Assembly (NCBI RefSeq): GCF_003060825.1 | Contig: NZ_CP028922.1 | Span: 1,536,501 to 1,600,500 of the forward strand | Reading direction: 5' to 3' | DNA: 64,000 bases | From: Paenibacillus sp. CAA11 | GTDB lineage: Bacteria > Bacillota > Bacilli > Paenibacillales > Paenibacillaceae | In this document: in pieces, positions 33,526-42,504 of the stretch | Position numbering within the stretch: the first letter of the stretch is position 1 | Layout of the letters: each line of letters starts with the position of its first letter | The notes under the pieces: generated by a model | The model's database searches: none | What the model saw: the letters and a program-made list of their open reading frames with translations, nothing else | What the model was told of the DNA's origin: nothing | Program-made: the position numbers and the translations under genes

Positions 33526-34621
33526 CTTTATCCTTCTGTTGATACACCCACAGGGCATATTCAAGCGGGCGAATAATTGCGTTATGATAAGCGTCCGTGT
33601 CCCCTATTTGCGAGAAGACCTCCCGGGATGGCTTAGGGTTCACTTCAAGCACATAAATCTGTCCGCTCTTATTGATTGCCAGATCCAGAGCCAGCTCGCA
33701 CAGAGCGCTATACTGGGACTCCAAATATTCGGCAATTTCAACCCCTAATTGCTCAGCCTTTTTCTTAATTTCCTCCTGTTTCTTCTCATCTTTAATCCAT
33801 TGCTTGAGCAAGGTTGACATCGCAACCGCCTGGCCACCGCCGTGCAGATTGGAGGTCACACTTCGAGCGGCACCAACCCGGCCCGCGCAGCCAGTGACAG
33901 ACCATTTGCCCGAGCCGCTCTTTTGCACGAGCATCCGGTAGTCATGCACTCTTCCATTTGGCAGTACGAGGCGGATGCCCTGCTGTACAAGGAAGGAATT
34001 CCCCTTTCTCCAGTTCAGCAGGTAAGGGCCGAGGCTGGATTCATGCATTTTCCTTGGCGAGATGATCTTACGCTGCAGGTTTCTGCCCTGAATCATATAG
34101 AGCTTAGCGCCTACCTTCTCTACGCGCAGGATTCCTCTTCCTCCGGTACCTTGAGCGGGTTTGATATAGATAAGGCGATTTTTCTTCAGGAGCTGATATA
34201 CATCTGACAAGGAGTTAAACAGCAGTGTCTCCGGCAGATGGGGCTTGAAGGCCGCTTTCTTACGGAGAGATTGGTAAATCGTCCATTTATCGCTGAGGGG
34301 GCGGTTCAGAAAATTTAGATGTCCGTACTTGGCCCTGAATTTTTTGAGCTGCTCGAAGCGAACGCTGCGCTGGATGCGGCAGCGGTCGAAGATCATATCC
34401 GGGAAGCTGCGCCATTTTCGGGACCACTTCTTGGTCACCGGATCAAAGACCATGGCGTAAATGGCCTTCTTGCTGGAGCTGACGTCGGCCGGGGTAAAGA
34501 CAAAGGCCTCAAGGTCCAGCTTCTGTCCTTCTGTAATCATTCGCTCATAAATCGGGCGTTCCTCCAGCTGCTTCTTGTCATTTAGATATAAAGTCATAAT
34601 TCCCAATACGGGTGTGGGCAA
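33518..34621 (-). CDS. YheC/YheD-family ATP-grasp protein, YheC type (paralogue 1)
   Basis: The protein of about 367 residues is of the short, YheC type: LGIMTLY at the start, a SFPDMIFDR strand, NRPLSDKWTIYQSL, IYIKPAQGTGGRGI (ATP-binding loop), VQQGIRL, DYRMLVQKSGSGKWSVTG and the metal-binding end ALDLAINKSGQIYVLEVNPKPS. YheC and YheD of B. subtilis are spore coat-associated. TTG at 34621 is preferred because AAGGTG sits 6 bases before it, which makes the gene overlap the GNAT gene by 44 bases; GTG at 34630 and ATG at 34597 are alternatives. It is the last of the array. Confidence 0.82.
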   Translation of the reverse strand: MPTPVLGIMTLYLNDKKQLEERPIYERMITEGQKLDLEAFVFTPADVSSSKKAIYAMVFDPVTKKWSRKWRSFPDMIFDRCRIQRSVRFEQLKKFRAKYGHLNFLNRPLSDKWTIYQSLRKKAAFKPHLPETLLFNSLSDVYQLLKKNRLIYIKPAQGTGGRGILRVEKVGAKLYMIQGRNLQRKIISPRKMHESSLGPYLLNWRKGNSFLVQQGIRLVLPNGRVHDYRMLVQKSGSGKWSVTGCAGRVGAARSVTSNLHGGGQAVAMSTLLKQWIKDEKKQEEIKKKAEQLGVEIAEYLESQYSALCELALDLAINKSGQIYVLEVNPKPSREVFSQIGDTDAYHNAIIRPLEYALWVYQQKDKEK

Positions 34622-35135
34622 AGCGTTCACCTTCTTTAGCGAAAGTTGAGCGGGGAGACCCGTCTGCAGCAAGAGCTGAATACTCGCGTTCCAGCAGCAG
34701 GGTTGGCTTGCCGGTGGGTCCTTGAACAATTCCATAGGCGGTGAAGCCTGCATTAAAGCACATCTTAAGGCTGGAAAGATTGTCTACAGCAACTCGGCAG
34801 CGCAGTCTGCCGAGCGTTTCCAGCGGAGAAGTCATCAGCTTGCGGCCAATCCCCTGGTTTCTGTACAAGGGATGAACTACAACGATATGAAGCTCCGAAC
34901 CATACTCTGTCGTGCAGGAGAAGCCTGCCAAATGGCACCCGTCCTCGGTCTGGACCGTAGCGAGCGTAAGTGCGGCCCCCGGCTGCTCCAGCTTCTGCGG
35001 CGACAGCCGCATCAACATCCGGTAGGACCCGGCGGTAATCCGCCGGGCTCCGTAGTTACGCACGAAGGTAAGGAGCATGCCATGCAGCTTCTCCCAGGGC
35101 CAATCGATTCCAGCCGGGTAGGAGGAGATTTGCAT
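34578..35135 (-). CDS. GNAT-family acetyltransferase inside the YheC/YheD array
   Basis: The 185-residue protein is a GNAT enzyme: an N-terminal helical part, LAGFSCTTEYG, then IVVVHPLYRNQGIGRKLM with the acetyl-CoA loop RNQGIG, and CRVAVDNLSSLKMCFNAGFTAYG. ATG at 35135 is chosen because GGAGGTCC lies 5-6 bases before it. It lies between two YheC-type genes on the same strand and overlaps the downstream one. It may modify a spore coat component or a product of the ATP-grasp enzymes; the substrate is unknown. Confidence 0.83.
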   Translation of the reverse strand: MQISSYPAGIDWPWEKLHGMLLTFVRNYGARRITAGSYRMLMRLSPQKLEQPGAALTLATVQTEDGCHLAGFSCTTEYGSELHIVVVHPLYRNQGIGRKLMTSPLETLGRLRCRVAVDNLSSLKMCFNAGFTAYGIVQGPTGKPTLLLEREYSALAADGSPRSTFAKEGERFAHTRIGNYDFISK

Positions 35136-35154
35136 AGGAAGGACCTCCGGGCAG

Positions 35155-36267
35155 TTATTTAGATTGCTTAGCCAAATATTGGCTGAACTGAAAAATTCGC
35201 TCCAGGGATTTTTTGCGAATATGGGGTTCATCGAATTTCATCGGTTTGGCATTGGCTTCGAAGAACCACAGCTTACCACTGCTATCCACGCCTAGGTCCA
35301 TGGACATCTCGCCATGCGTCTTGCCCGATGCCCGTTCAATTTGCTTGGCAATCATAATGGCATTGGCTTTAACGCGGCTGAGCAGGAAGGTTGTTTCCTC
35401 CAGACCAAAGGTGGGGAGCAGCATCTTTTCCGGGTCCTCAACGCTTCCGCCTTGAGGGACATGCGTCGTGATCCGCAAGGGTCCAGCGAGACGGGCACCG
35501 ATACCAGTGACGGCCCATTGGCCTTTTCCTGTCTTCTGGACGAGGACACGCAGATCAAAGTGCCGCCCGCGGTATTTACACAGCTCAATGCCTTGCTGGA
35601 CAATATAATCGGTTCCTTCGGTCTCGCGATATAATCGCTTCCACAAGCGGGACAGCATGGCCGTCTTATACACCTGATTCTTGCCAGGACTTGAGATCGT
35701 CAATTTATAGGGACGGATATCCTTATAATTGAAGCGCAAGCGCATGATGCCCTTCCCAGCTTTTCCGCTTTCGGGCTTCAGGTAGAGACTGTGGAATTGA
35801 TCCATCATTATCATTAGGGACTTCCGGCCTCTAAGCCGCTTGGTCTCGGGCACGAAGGGCCGGGTAATGTGCGAGTCCTTCAGCCAGCCGAACAGCTGCC
35901 ACTTGTTGAAGAAGGACGGATTATAGAGGTGAATCGCCGGATGGCTCAGGCATTCTTCGATTTTTCGCCTTACCGAGGGCCGCCGCTCGTCTTCCCGCAG
36001 CGGAATCCGGTTATAGATGACATTGGGCAACGGAAATATATCCTGCTGCCACTGTTTGAGATCCGGGGAATACGTGAAGCCCATTACCCGTTCCTCTGAC
36101 AGTCTCAAGTCGCGCGTAGTTACGACATAGCTGAGAAAACCCATTTCCCGGCCTACGTTAAGAATGTCCCGGAAGTTTGCCCGGTTGCCGGCAAACATTT
36201 TATGGGGATCGGCGGTCGTCAGCACGGCCAGGACCGGTTTTGAATCGACCGGCAGCCCCCTGCTCAT
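35155..36267 (-). CDS. YheC/YheD-family ATP-grasp protein, YheC type (paralogue 2)
   Basis: The 370-residue short-type paralogue has LAVLTTADP at the start, the NVIYNRIPLR strand, YNPSFFNKWQLFGWL, LYLKPESGKAGKGIM (ATP loop), VQQGIEL, DLRVLVQKTGKGQWAVTGIGAR and MDLGVDSSGKLWFFEANAKPM. Its ATG overlaps the stop of paralogue 3 (ATGA), with GGAGGAGGGA before it. ATP-grasp enzymes ligate a carboxylate to an amine or thiol, so this array may make a peptide-like or amino-acid ligated product, although no reaction is known for the family. Confidence 0.87.
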   Translation of the reverse strand: MSRGLPVDSKPVLAVLTTADPHKMFAGNRANFRDILNVGREMGFLSYVVTTRDLRLSEERVMGFTYSPDLKQWQQDIFPLPNVIYNRIPLREDERRPSVRRKIEECLSHPAIHLYNPSFFNKWQLFGWLKDSHITRPFVPETKRLRGRKSLMIMMDQFHSLYLKPESGKAGKGIMRLRFNYKDIRPYKLTISSPGKNQVYKTAMLSRLWKRLYRETEGTDYIVQQGIELCKYRGRHFDLRVLVQKTGKGQWAVTGIGARLAGPLRITTHVPQGGSVEDPEKMLLPTFGLEETTFLLSRVKANAIMIAKQIERASGKTHGEMSMDLGVDSSGKLWFFEANAKPMKFDEPHIRKKSLERIFQFSQYLAKQSK

Positions 36268-37643
36268 GGTTCATCCCTCCTCCGGAATTTAGTGAGGTAC
36301 AGGCAGTGTTCGAGAATGTGCTCCACCGACGCTCTGCCTTCTGCACGAAGCTGCGGGTGCTTGAAGATGGAGCGCCCTGGTTTGGCGTTAGCTTCAAACA
36401 TCCAGATTTGTTCATCCTTGTCGATGCCGAAGTCAAAGCCAAGCTCGCCGATTAAATGCCTGTGGTGATACTCTATAGACTCGGCGAGCTTAATAGCGGT
36501 TTGTTTGGCTCGCTTCAGGACCTCATCCCCCCGGGAGCCAAATGCCCGGCTTAGAGCCTGTTCGGGCGTAAGCAGCGAGCCTCCGTTTTTAATGTGGGTT
36601 GTTACACTGCCCTTCCCCGCTTTTTTGGCGCCGATCCCGACGACCACCCATTGATTTTTGCCGTCCTTGTGCATATGGAACCGAAAATCAATGGGACATC
36701 CGTCGATCTCAATCAGCCGAATCCCCTGTTGGACCACATATCCTTGAAGCCCGCGTCCATGGCGGGATTGAAGGGTGCGGATGAGGGAGTTGAACGTGCT
36801 GAATCTTTGGAGCGCATTGCCCACGCTTTTACGGTAGCGGACAAAGTATCCCGTCTTAGGCACATAAGAAATTCGATAAATTCCTTTCCCGAGACTGCCG
36901 CCGCTGGGTTTGTAATAGACAAAGGAATGGCGGTCAAGCATATCCTTGATCTGTTCCGGGCTCGGGTTCATGATGGATTCCGGAACATACTTATTGGCCT
37001 GGGCATCATCCTCCAGCAGCCGATATACATCGGACTTGTTGAAGAAGCTCCAATTGAAGAAAGGAATTTTACGGCGGATAAAGCGCTCCCGCAGCATCTG
37101 AATGGGAAACGTAGTTTCGGCCCTTCGGGAAGGGAGCCGATTGTATACAACATCTGGAAGAGGGACTCTTTGTCGGTAGAAGCTTCCGCTATCATTCAGA
37201 AAATAACCGTTGATCGTCTCCTGCTGCCAATTGATGTCTTTGGGGGTAAAGGCAAAGATATACGACTGCTTCTTGCCTTCCTTTAGCAGCTGTTTGATAA
37301 ATCCGGTTCTGGAACCGAACGGCTGGGTCAGGGACGAAGTCGGCCCGTCGGACAGAACGCCGATGAGCGGACCGAGCTGTACCTCATCTTGCTGTTGCAG
37401 ACTTCGAAGATAGACAGATCCTGTGCTTGGAATATGAATACCTCTTCTTACGCCGGAGGCGAGGTACAGGTGGTTGCCGGATTTCTGGATCGGCTTAATG
37501 GCAGCCGGAACTCGGTCCCCGCCCAGTCTTAAATGGACTTTCTTCTTCCCGTTCAGCTTCAGCTTCTTAATCAGAGAACCTGAAATATAGACAACGTTTT
37601 GAGGTTGCTGAGTAAAGTGCACATTGCAGAAAGTCAAACTCAT
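36264..37643 (-). CDS. YheC/YheD-family ATP-grasp protein, YheD type (paralogue 3)
   Basis: The 459-residue paralogue is of the longer YheD type, with an extra N-terminal domain of about 90 residues (KKVHLRLGGDRVPAAI) before LGPLIGVLSDG. The core has DVVYNRLPSR, NWSFFNKSDVYRLL, VYYKPSGGSLGKGIYRI, VQQGIRL, DFRFHMHKDGKNQWVVVGIGA and GELGFDFGIDKDEQIWMFEANAKPG. AGGAGG precedes the ATG. It is followed by paralogue 2 with a 4-base overlap and separated by 74 bases from paralogue 4 upstream. Confidence 0.88.
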   Translation of the reverse strand: MSLTFCNVHFTQQPQNVVYISGSLIKKLKLNGKKKVHLRLGGDRVPAAIKPIQKSGNHLYLASGVRRGIHIPSTGSVYLRSLQQQDEVQLGPLIGVLSDGPTSSLTQPFGSRTGFIKQLLKEGKKQSYIFAFTPKDINWQQETINGYFLNDSGSFYRQRVPLPDVVYNRLPSRRAETTFPIQMLRERFIRRKIPFFNWSFFNKSDVYRLLEDDAQANKYVPESIMNPSPEQIKDMLDRHSFVYYKPSGGSLGKGIYRISYVPKTGYFVRYRKSVGNALQRFSTFNSLIRTLQSRHGRGLQGYVVQQGIRLIEIDGCPIDFRFHMHKDGKNQWVVVGIGAKKAGKGSVTTHIKNGGSLLTPEQALSRAFGSRGDEVLKRAKQTAIKLAESIEYHHRHLIGELGFDFGIDKDEQIWMFEANAKPGRSIFKHPQLRAEGRASVEHILEHCLYLTKFRRRDEP

Positions 37644-37717
37644 GATTTATCCTCCTAAAAGTTTTGCGTAGCAAAACTTACATCAAAAGCATGGTCTTCT
37701 TGCTAGCGGAGCATTTG

Positions 37718-38875
37718 TCAGAGAACGTCTATACATGAAGATCGAGCGACTAAAGGGAGGGACCCGCACTGTCTCATTAGGAATTTGGCATAATCCAAAG
37801 GGCTCTCGATCGCCCTTCGGGCAGACTGCGGCTCACCGATCCGGGAGAAAGCGCTGCGGCCTGGCTTGGAGTTGACCTCTAGAATCCAAATATCGCCAGA
37901 TGGCTCTATGCCGAAATCGACTCCCAGTTCGGCCATTCTCCCAAACCTGCTCTCCAGCACATGTGGAATGAGCCTGGAGAGTCGGGTGATCTTCGCCAAT
38001 GCTTCCCGTCCGCCTTCTGCGCCAAGCTCGCTCTCCAGAAAGGGGAGAGCCTGACGGGCATCCCCGCCTCCATGAAGATTGGAGGTTAGAGTTCCCGGCT
38101 TGCCCAGCCGAACGGCCAGGCCCGTTAACGACCACGTGCCACCATTCCCCTTCTGAACGAGGGCGCGAACATCGAAGGGTTCCTTGCTTCGGGTCGTCAA
38201 CTTTAGGAAGGGCTGAATAAGAAAGGCCCGGTTGTCTGTAAAGCGGTCGATGAAGGTGAATCCTTCTTCTATATCGCTGAACCGGTGTTGAAATACCTTA
38301 TTGCTGCGGTCCCTACCTGTGACCTCCAGCGTGCCTGGTGCTGAGTTGCTCAGGATTGCATGAAGGGTTAGCTTACCATGTAACCCGTTCTGAGGCTTGA
38401 GAAACGCCTCTCCCTTCCAAAGATCGAGGACGTTGGCAAGCTGCCTCGGAGATTTATACTGGAGGGTTGCCGGTAGGTAAGGAAGCAGGGCGGAAAATTG
38501 CTTCAATGTCCGGTACACCGTCCATTTTCCCGCCAATCCTCGGGTTAGGTACCGGATCGAATGCCGCTTCTCTAGCTCGGCAAGTTGCTTGCGCTTCTGA
38601 AGCAGCTGCCGAGTGCCTAGGGCAAGATAGCGGTCATACAGAACATCCGGTGGAGGAAAGCTTCGACGCTTCCACCCGCCCTTTTCATAGGTATAACCGT
38701 GGACCTGATCTCCGCCGTCCTGTATATCAGAGGGGCAGAAGACAAAGACTTGAATTCCGCGCTCTTCTCCGGCGAGGCACAGCTTGCGAACAAAGGAGGC
38801 TTCGGCAAACGGATGAGGGCCGCCCGCTGCCTCAGTCTCAAGGATACCGAGAGTTCCCTTCCGCTTTAAAATCAT
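37718..38875 (-). CDS. YheC/YheD-family ATP-grasp protein, YheC type (paralogue 4)
   Basis: The 385-residue short-type paralogue starts at ATG 38875, with AAGGAGG 8 bases before it. Features are GTLGILETE, PDVLYDRYLALG, TRGLAGKWTVYRTL, AFLKPQNGLHGKLTL (an altered ATP loop without the usual GxGKGI ending), IQPFLKL, DVRALVQKGNGGTWSLTGL and LGVDFGIEPSGDIWILEVNSKPG. The changed loop could mean altered or lost ATP binding. It is part of the minus-strand array between paralogues 3 and 5. Confidence 0.85.
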   Translation of the reverse strand: MILKRKGTLGILETEAAGGPHPFAEASFVRKLCLAGEERGIQVFVFCPSDIQDGGDQVHGYTYEKGGWKRRSFPPPDVLYDRYLALGTRQLLQKRKQLAELEKRHSIRYLTRGLAGKWTVYRTLKQFSALLPYLPATLQYKSPRQLANVLDLWKGEAFLKPQNGLHGKLTLHAILSNSAPGTLEVTGRDRSNKVFQHRFSDIEEGFTFIDRFTDNRAFLIQPFLKLTTRSKEPFDVRALVQKGNGGTWSLTGLAVRLGKPGTLTSNLHGGGDARQALPFLESELGAEGGREALAKITRLSRLIPHVLESRFGRMAELGVDFGIEPSGDIWILEVNSKPGRSAFSRIGEPQSARRAIESPLDYAKFLMRQCGSLPLVARSSCIDVL

Positions 38876-38900
38876 AAAATCAACCTCCTTATGTTTGCTT

Positions 38901-40268
38901 TCAGCACCCCGCAAGGTAATTGGCATAGTCGAGAATTCTTCGGACGGATGGGCGGGTTCTCCCTTCCCGCAGTGGGGTATTGTCATTTTTAGACGGCTTG
39001 GAATTGACTTCAAGCAAATATACCTTGCCGCCCGCATCCATGGCTAGGTCGATGCCAAGCTCCCCGAAATGAGCGGGAATACGTTCGTCGACCCCTTGGG
39101 CAATCAGCAGGGCTGCCTTTTTGAGCATAAGGTCGGCCTTGCTCTTAATTCCGGCTGGAAGTGTGCTGCGGTTAACCGCGTCATTGACGGAGCATAGGGA
39201 GCCTCCTCTAGCCAAGTTCGACACGAAATGCTGAGACCCGGCAATTCGGGCGACTACAGAGGTGATGGCCCATTTTCCCTGGGCGTTTTTCTGCACAAGC
39301 GCACGAAAGTCCACAGGACGCTTGCCCACCTCCAGAAGGGGAAGCCCCTGTTGAATTTGGTAGCGTGTGGTCTTGATTTTCCCGGAGAGCGATGTCAGCA
39401 GTTTGGCCTGGGATTCGAAAGCTTGCTTGTGCGTGCCTAGGGAGCGGGTGGCGTGGGTAACATAAGTTCCATCGTTTTGCTTGGTGATTCGAATGATGCC
39501 TTTCCCGAGACTCCCCCTAACCGGCTTGAGAAACACAACCGGATGCTTCCCAAGCATGGATTTGATGGTGGAGGTTCCCTTTACCGCATGGGATTCCGGG
39601 AGGTAGCGCACAAGTGAGGAGTCGTCCTTCAAAGCGGAGAATACCTCGGTTTTATCCAGATACTTCTCGTTAAAAAAATGGCTGCCATGTTTGGATTTTA
39701 CTTCTGACATGAAATGCTGTACGCTAGGTTTATTCTCCAATTTTCGCGAAGTCAGCCGATTGTAGAATACATCAGCAATCGGCAGCTCGGCCTGTCTCCA
39801 GCCTTCCGCATACACCCAGCTTTGTACTTTGTCTGAAGTTTGCTCAATACTGCTGGGGGTGAAGAAGTAGACATGAGCTCCTTGTTTGTGGCAGGCTAGG
39901 GCTAATTCCTTACAGAACATCGTGATGTTCCCGAACGGTCTGTCGGGAGAATCCGGAATGTCTCGGCTGATCAACACACCAATCAAGGGGCCAAGTCTTA
40001 GTGCCCGGCCGGACGGCTTATAGCTGAATCGCATGGCAGACCTTGCGAATATGCCGAATTGACCGGCTAATCCGCGGCTGATTCGGAGTCCGTCCAGCTT
40101 GGGGTGAGGAACGACCTGGACCATTTGCTCCATGGATCCGAAGCTTAGCCGAAGCGGCGTGTTGGCCGGTATCTTCCAACGCTTGACGAGTGCTGAATTC
40201 ACGAGGATGTCGTTGTCTTCGAGCAGTCCCGAATTCATAATTTGTACCGTTAGCTTTCTGGAGGGCAT
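38901..40268 (-). CDS. YheC/YheD-family ATP-grasp protein, YheD type (paralogue 5)
   Basis: The 455-residue long-type paralogue starts at ATG 40268 (GGAAGGAG before it); TTG at 40286 is in frame. It has an N-terminal domain of about 85 residues, then LGPLIGVLISRD, DVFYNRLTSRK, FFNEKYLDKTEVF, VFLKPVRGSLGKGIIRI, IQQGLPL, DFRALVQKNAQGKWAITSV and GELGIDLAMDAGGKVYLLEVNSKPS. It is the promoter-proximal gene of the array and divergent from yheB, matching the yheA-yheB-yheC-yheD neighbourhood of Bacillus. Confidence 0.88.
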   Translation of the reverse strand: MPSRKLTVQIMNSGLLEDNDILVNSALVKRWKIPANTPLRLSFGSMEQMVQVVPHPKLDGLRISRGLAGQFGIFARSAMRFSYKPSGRALRLGPLIGVLISRDIPDSPDRPFGNITMFCKELALACHKQGAHVYFFTPSSIEQTSDKVQSWVYAEGWRQAELPIADVFYNRLTSRKLENKPSVQHFMSEVKSKHGSHFFNEKYLDKTEVFSALKDDSSLVRYLPESHAVKGTSTIKSMLGKHPVVFLKPVRGSLGKGIIRITKQNDGTYVTHATRSLGTHKQAFESQAKLLTSLSGKIKTTRYQIQQGLPLLEVGKRPVDFRALVQKNAQGKWAITSVVARIAGSQHFVSNLARGGSLCSVNDAVNRSTLPAGIKSKADLMLKKAALLIAQGVDERIPAHFGELGIDLAMDAGGKVYLLEVNSKPSKNDNTPLREGRTRPSVRRILDYANYLAGC

Positions 40269-40410
40269 AAGTGGATCTCCTTCCAACCTGTGGCTGGTGA
40301 CTAAGACTGTTTAGCGAATAGATATACATGAATTGCATGTGCTTCATCATATGAGGACAGATATCCCTTGGTGATTGACCCAATGGATGAAATAAGGAGG
40401 TTTTACGAGG

Positions 40411-41577
40411 TTGACAAATGGTTGGTATTTGCTGTTTAGCGTGGCTGTAGCGGCATTCGTTGGCGGTTTCACGAATCATTTGGCAATTAAAATGCTCTTT
40501 CATCCGCGTAAGCCCATTTATATAGGTAGCTTCCGAATTCCTTTTACGCCGGGGCTTATCCCCAAACGCAGGGAAGAGATTGCCGAGTCGCTCGGGCAGG
40601 TCGTCTCCGAGTATTTGGTAACGGCTGAAGGGTTGCAGGAGCTGGTAAGGAGACCCGCTTTTCAGAAGAAGGCGGAGGAGAGGCTGAGCCAGCTGCTCCT
40701 GCGGGCTTCCCAAAGCGCTCTTACCCTTGAAGCAGCTGCTGAGAAGGCATTCGGACAGGCTGCTTGGGCAGAGCTAAAGGGCAGGCTGGAGCAGTCCGTA
40801 CGGGCAGCCGCAGGGCGGGCTGCTTCCCGGTGGTGGAGACAGAGCGAGTGGGAGAGCAAATCGCTCAAAGAGGCGATTCCAGGCTGGTCCGATGACAGGA
40901 GAAGAAATATTAGCGCCTCCGCTGCCGAAGTCATTCTGCAAGCGGTGGAAGAGGAGCTCTTGTCCGCACAGGGACAGCGGATGTTGACCAAGCTTGCCGA
41001 AAGCCTGATGGATCAGACGGGCGGATTTCTTGGCGCCATGGCCTCATTTTTTGTCGACGAGGACAAATTGGTTAAGAAGCTTACGCCTGCCCTGGTTAGA
41101 GGTCTGAGGGGGGAGGAAGCCCGCGCGAAGGTAACTCAGGCGATTGATGGTCGGCTGGAGATGCTTGGTGAGAAGCCGGTCGGTGAGCTGCTGAAGTCCT
41201 TGTTGGATACCGATCTAGAGCAGTGGATTGAGAAGAAAGTGAAGGAGGGCTTGCCCATCCGTCGCTGGATGACCGAAGCTGGTGAGCTTACGCTGTCTTC
41301 GATGATTTCGCCTTGGCAGGCTTCTCTCCAGCAGCGTGTGGGGCAGATTGCTTCCAGATTGCTGGAGGGGATTGCACGAATAATTCCCTCAGCAGTACAA
41401 AGCATTGAGCTGCCGAAGCTGGTTCAGGAGCAGGTGCAGAAGTTCCCGATCGAACGTCTTGAACAGGTGATCCTTAGCGTGTCCGGACGTGAATTCAGGG
41501 CGATTACGTGGCTTGGTGTTCTGCTCGGGGCAATAATTGGATTAATACAGGCTCTGATGCTGATGTTAGTGAATTGA
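40411..41577 (+). CDS. yheB: YheB, DUF445 membrane protein
   Basis: The 388-residue protein has an N-terminal hydrophobic stretch with AAFVGGFTNHLAIKMLFHP and IGSFRIPFTPGLIPKRREEIAESLG, the signature of DUF445, a long helical middle and a C-terminal membrane helix (GVLLGAIIGLIQALMLMLV). The start is TTG at 40411, with AAGGAGG 11 bases before it. It is divergent from the YheC/YheD array and 41 bases upstream of yheA. Function is not established; the gene order suggests a link with the spore surface. Confidence 0.9.
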   Translation: MTNGWYLLFSVAVAAFVGGFTNHLAIKMLFHPRKPIYIGSFRIPFTPGLIPKRREEIAESLGQVVSEYLVTAEGLQELVRRPAFQKKAEERLSQLLLRASQSALTLEAAAEKAFGQAAWAELKGRLEQSVRAAAGRAASRWWRQSEWESKSLKEAIPGWSDDRRRNISASAAEVILQAVEEELLSAQGQRMLTKLAESLMDQTGGFLGAMASFFVDEDKLVKKLTPALVRGLRGEEARAKVTQAIDGRLEMLGEKPVGELLKSLLDTDLEQWIEKKVKEGLPIRRWMTEAGELTLSSMISPWQASLQQRVGQIASRLLEGIARIIPSAVQSIELPKLVQEQVQKFPIERLEQVILSVSGREFRAITWLGVLLGAIIGLIQALMLMLVN

Positions 41578-41618
41578 AAGATCAAATAATACGGTAAACC
41601 CGTCTGGAGGTAAACAGA

Positions 41619-41963
41619 ATGAACATTTATGATAAAGCAAACGAATTAGCCAAGGCACTGAAGGAGAGCCAAGAAGTAGAGGACATTACCTCTGCCATGA
41701 AATTGGTTGATGCTGATCCGGACAGCAAGCGAATGCTGGATGACTTCCGCATCCGTCAGAATACGGTGCAGCAGCGTATGATGTCAGGCGATATGCCTGC
41801 GCCTGAGGAGATGGAGCAGATGGAGAAGCTGTTTGAGACGCTGAGTCAGAACCTGAACATCCGCCGTCTTTTTGAGGCAGAACGCCGCCTAAGCGTAATT
41901 ATCCAGGACGTGAACAAAATTATATCCGACAGCCTGCAGCATCTTTACGGCCCTACCGAATAA
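41619..41963 (+). CDS. yheA: YheA, YlbF/YmcA-family helical protein
   Basis: The 114-residue all-helical protein matches the YheA/YlbF family: NIYDKANELAKALKESQEV, a DFRIRQNTVQQRMMSG segment, and a final LSVIIQDVNKIISDSLQ helix. YlbF and YmcA act with YaaT as RNase Y specificity factors; YheA itself is less well defined. CTGGAGG precedes the ATG. It is probably co-transcribed with yheB. Confidence 0.92.
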   Translation: MNIYDKANELAKALKESQEVEDITSAMKLVDADPDSKRMLDDFRIRQNTVQQRMMSGDMPAPEEMEQMEKLFETLSQNLNIRRLFEAERRLSVIIQDVNKIISDSLQHLYGPTE

Positions 41964-42052
41964 TACACTAAAATAATTTGCGGCTACTCTCATATTCTCG
42001 CGGCACCTTCATAGACTAGAAATATAGATTCAGATGAAGGAGCTGTCGTGAG

Positions 42053-42337
42053 ATGAAGAAGACAAGCAAACTTAAGCATGTGGTGTATATGCTTATCGCA
42101 CTCGGAATGCTCGTGTATGCACTGCCGATGATTTCCTTCCGTCCGGATGCGGGATGGGTTTCACTGTTCGGGATTGTCTGGGCCCTGTTTGCCTTTCTGG
42201 TGATCGGCGCCCACCTCCATTTTATTCTGGGGGTCGATGCGGAGAAGCAGAAGGCGCTTGAGGGAATACGCCGGGCAAAATACCAGCAGTGGCAGCTGAA
42301 ATGGCCGGAGGAGCAGAAGGAGACACGCGGGCTGTAA
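42053..42337 (+). CDS. Small two-helix membrane protein of unknown function
   Basis: The 94-residue protein has a basic start (MKKTSKLKH), two membrane helices (VVYMLIALGMLVYALPMI and a second around LFGIVWALFAFLVIGAHL) and a charged C-terminal tail rich in Lys, Gln and Glu. GAAGGAG lies about 12 bases before the ATG. In B. subtilis a small membrane gene (ytpI) lies near ytoI, but I see no convincing similarity. A terminator separates it from ytoI. Confidence 0.7.
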   Translation: MKKTSKLKHVVYMLIALGMLVYALPMISFRPDAGWVSLFGIVWALFAFLVIGAHLHFILGVDAEKQKALEGIRRAKYQQWQLKWPEEQKETRGL

Positions 42338-42377
42338 TCCAAGCGAACGGCCGCATTTATAATTCAAGAGATGTGAA

Positions 42378-42421
42378 GGAGACCGCAGCGGAATTCCGCG
42401 AAAGAAGCGGTCTTCTTTTTT
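42378..42421 (+). terminator. Terminator before ytoI
   Basis: GGAGACCGC (42378-42386) pairs with GCGGTCTTC (42407-42415) and leads into six T. The loop holds a small palindrome, GCGGAATTCCGC. Confidence 0.8.
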
Positions 42422-42504
42422 GCCTTTCCAGGATTTCTCTTCTATCCTATAACATGCTATAATAGATACAGATTAGTACAGTTCGGACCTGAGGAGGATA
42501 ACAG

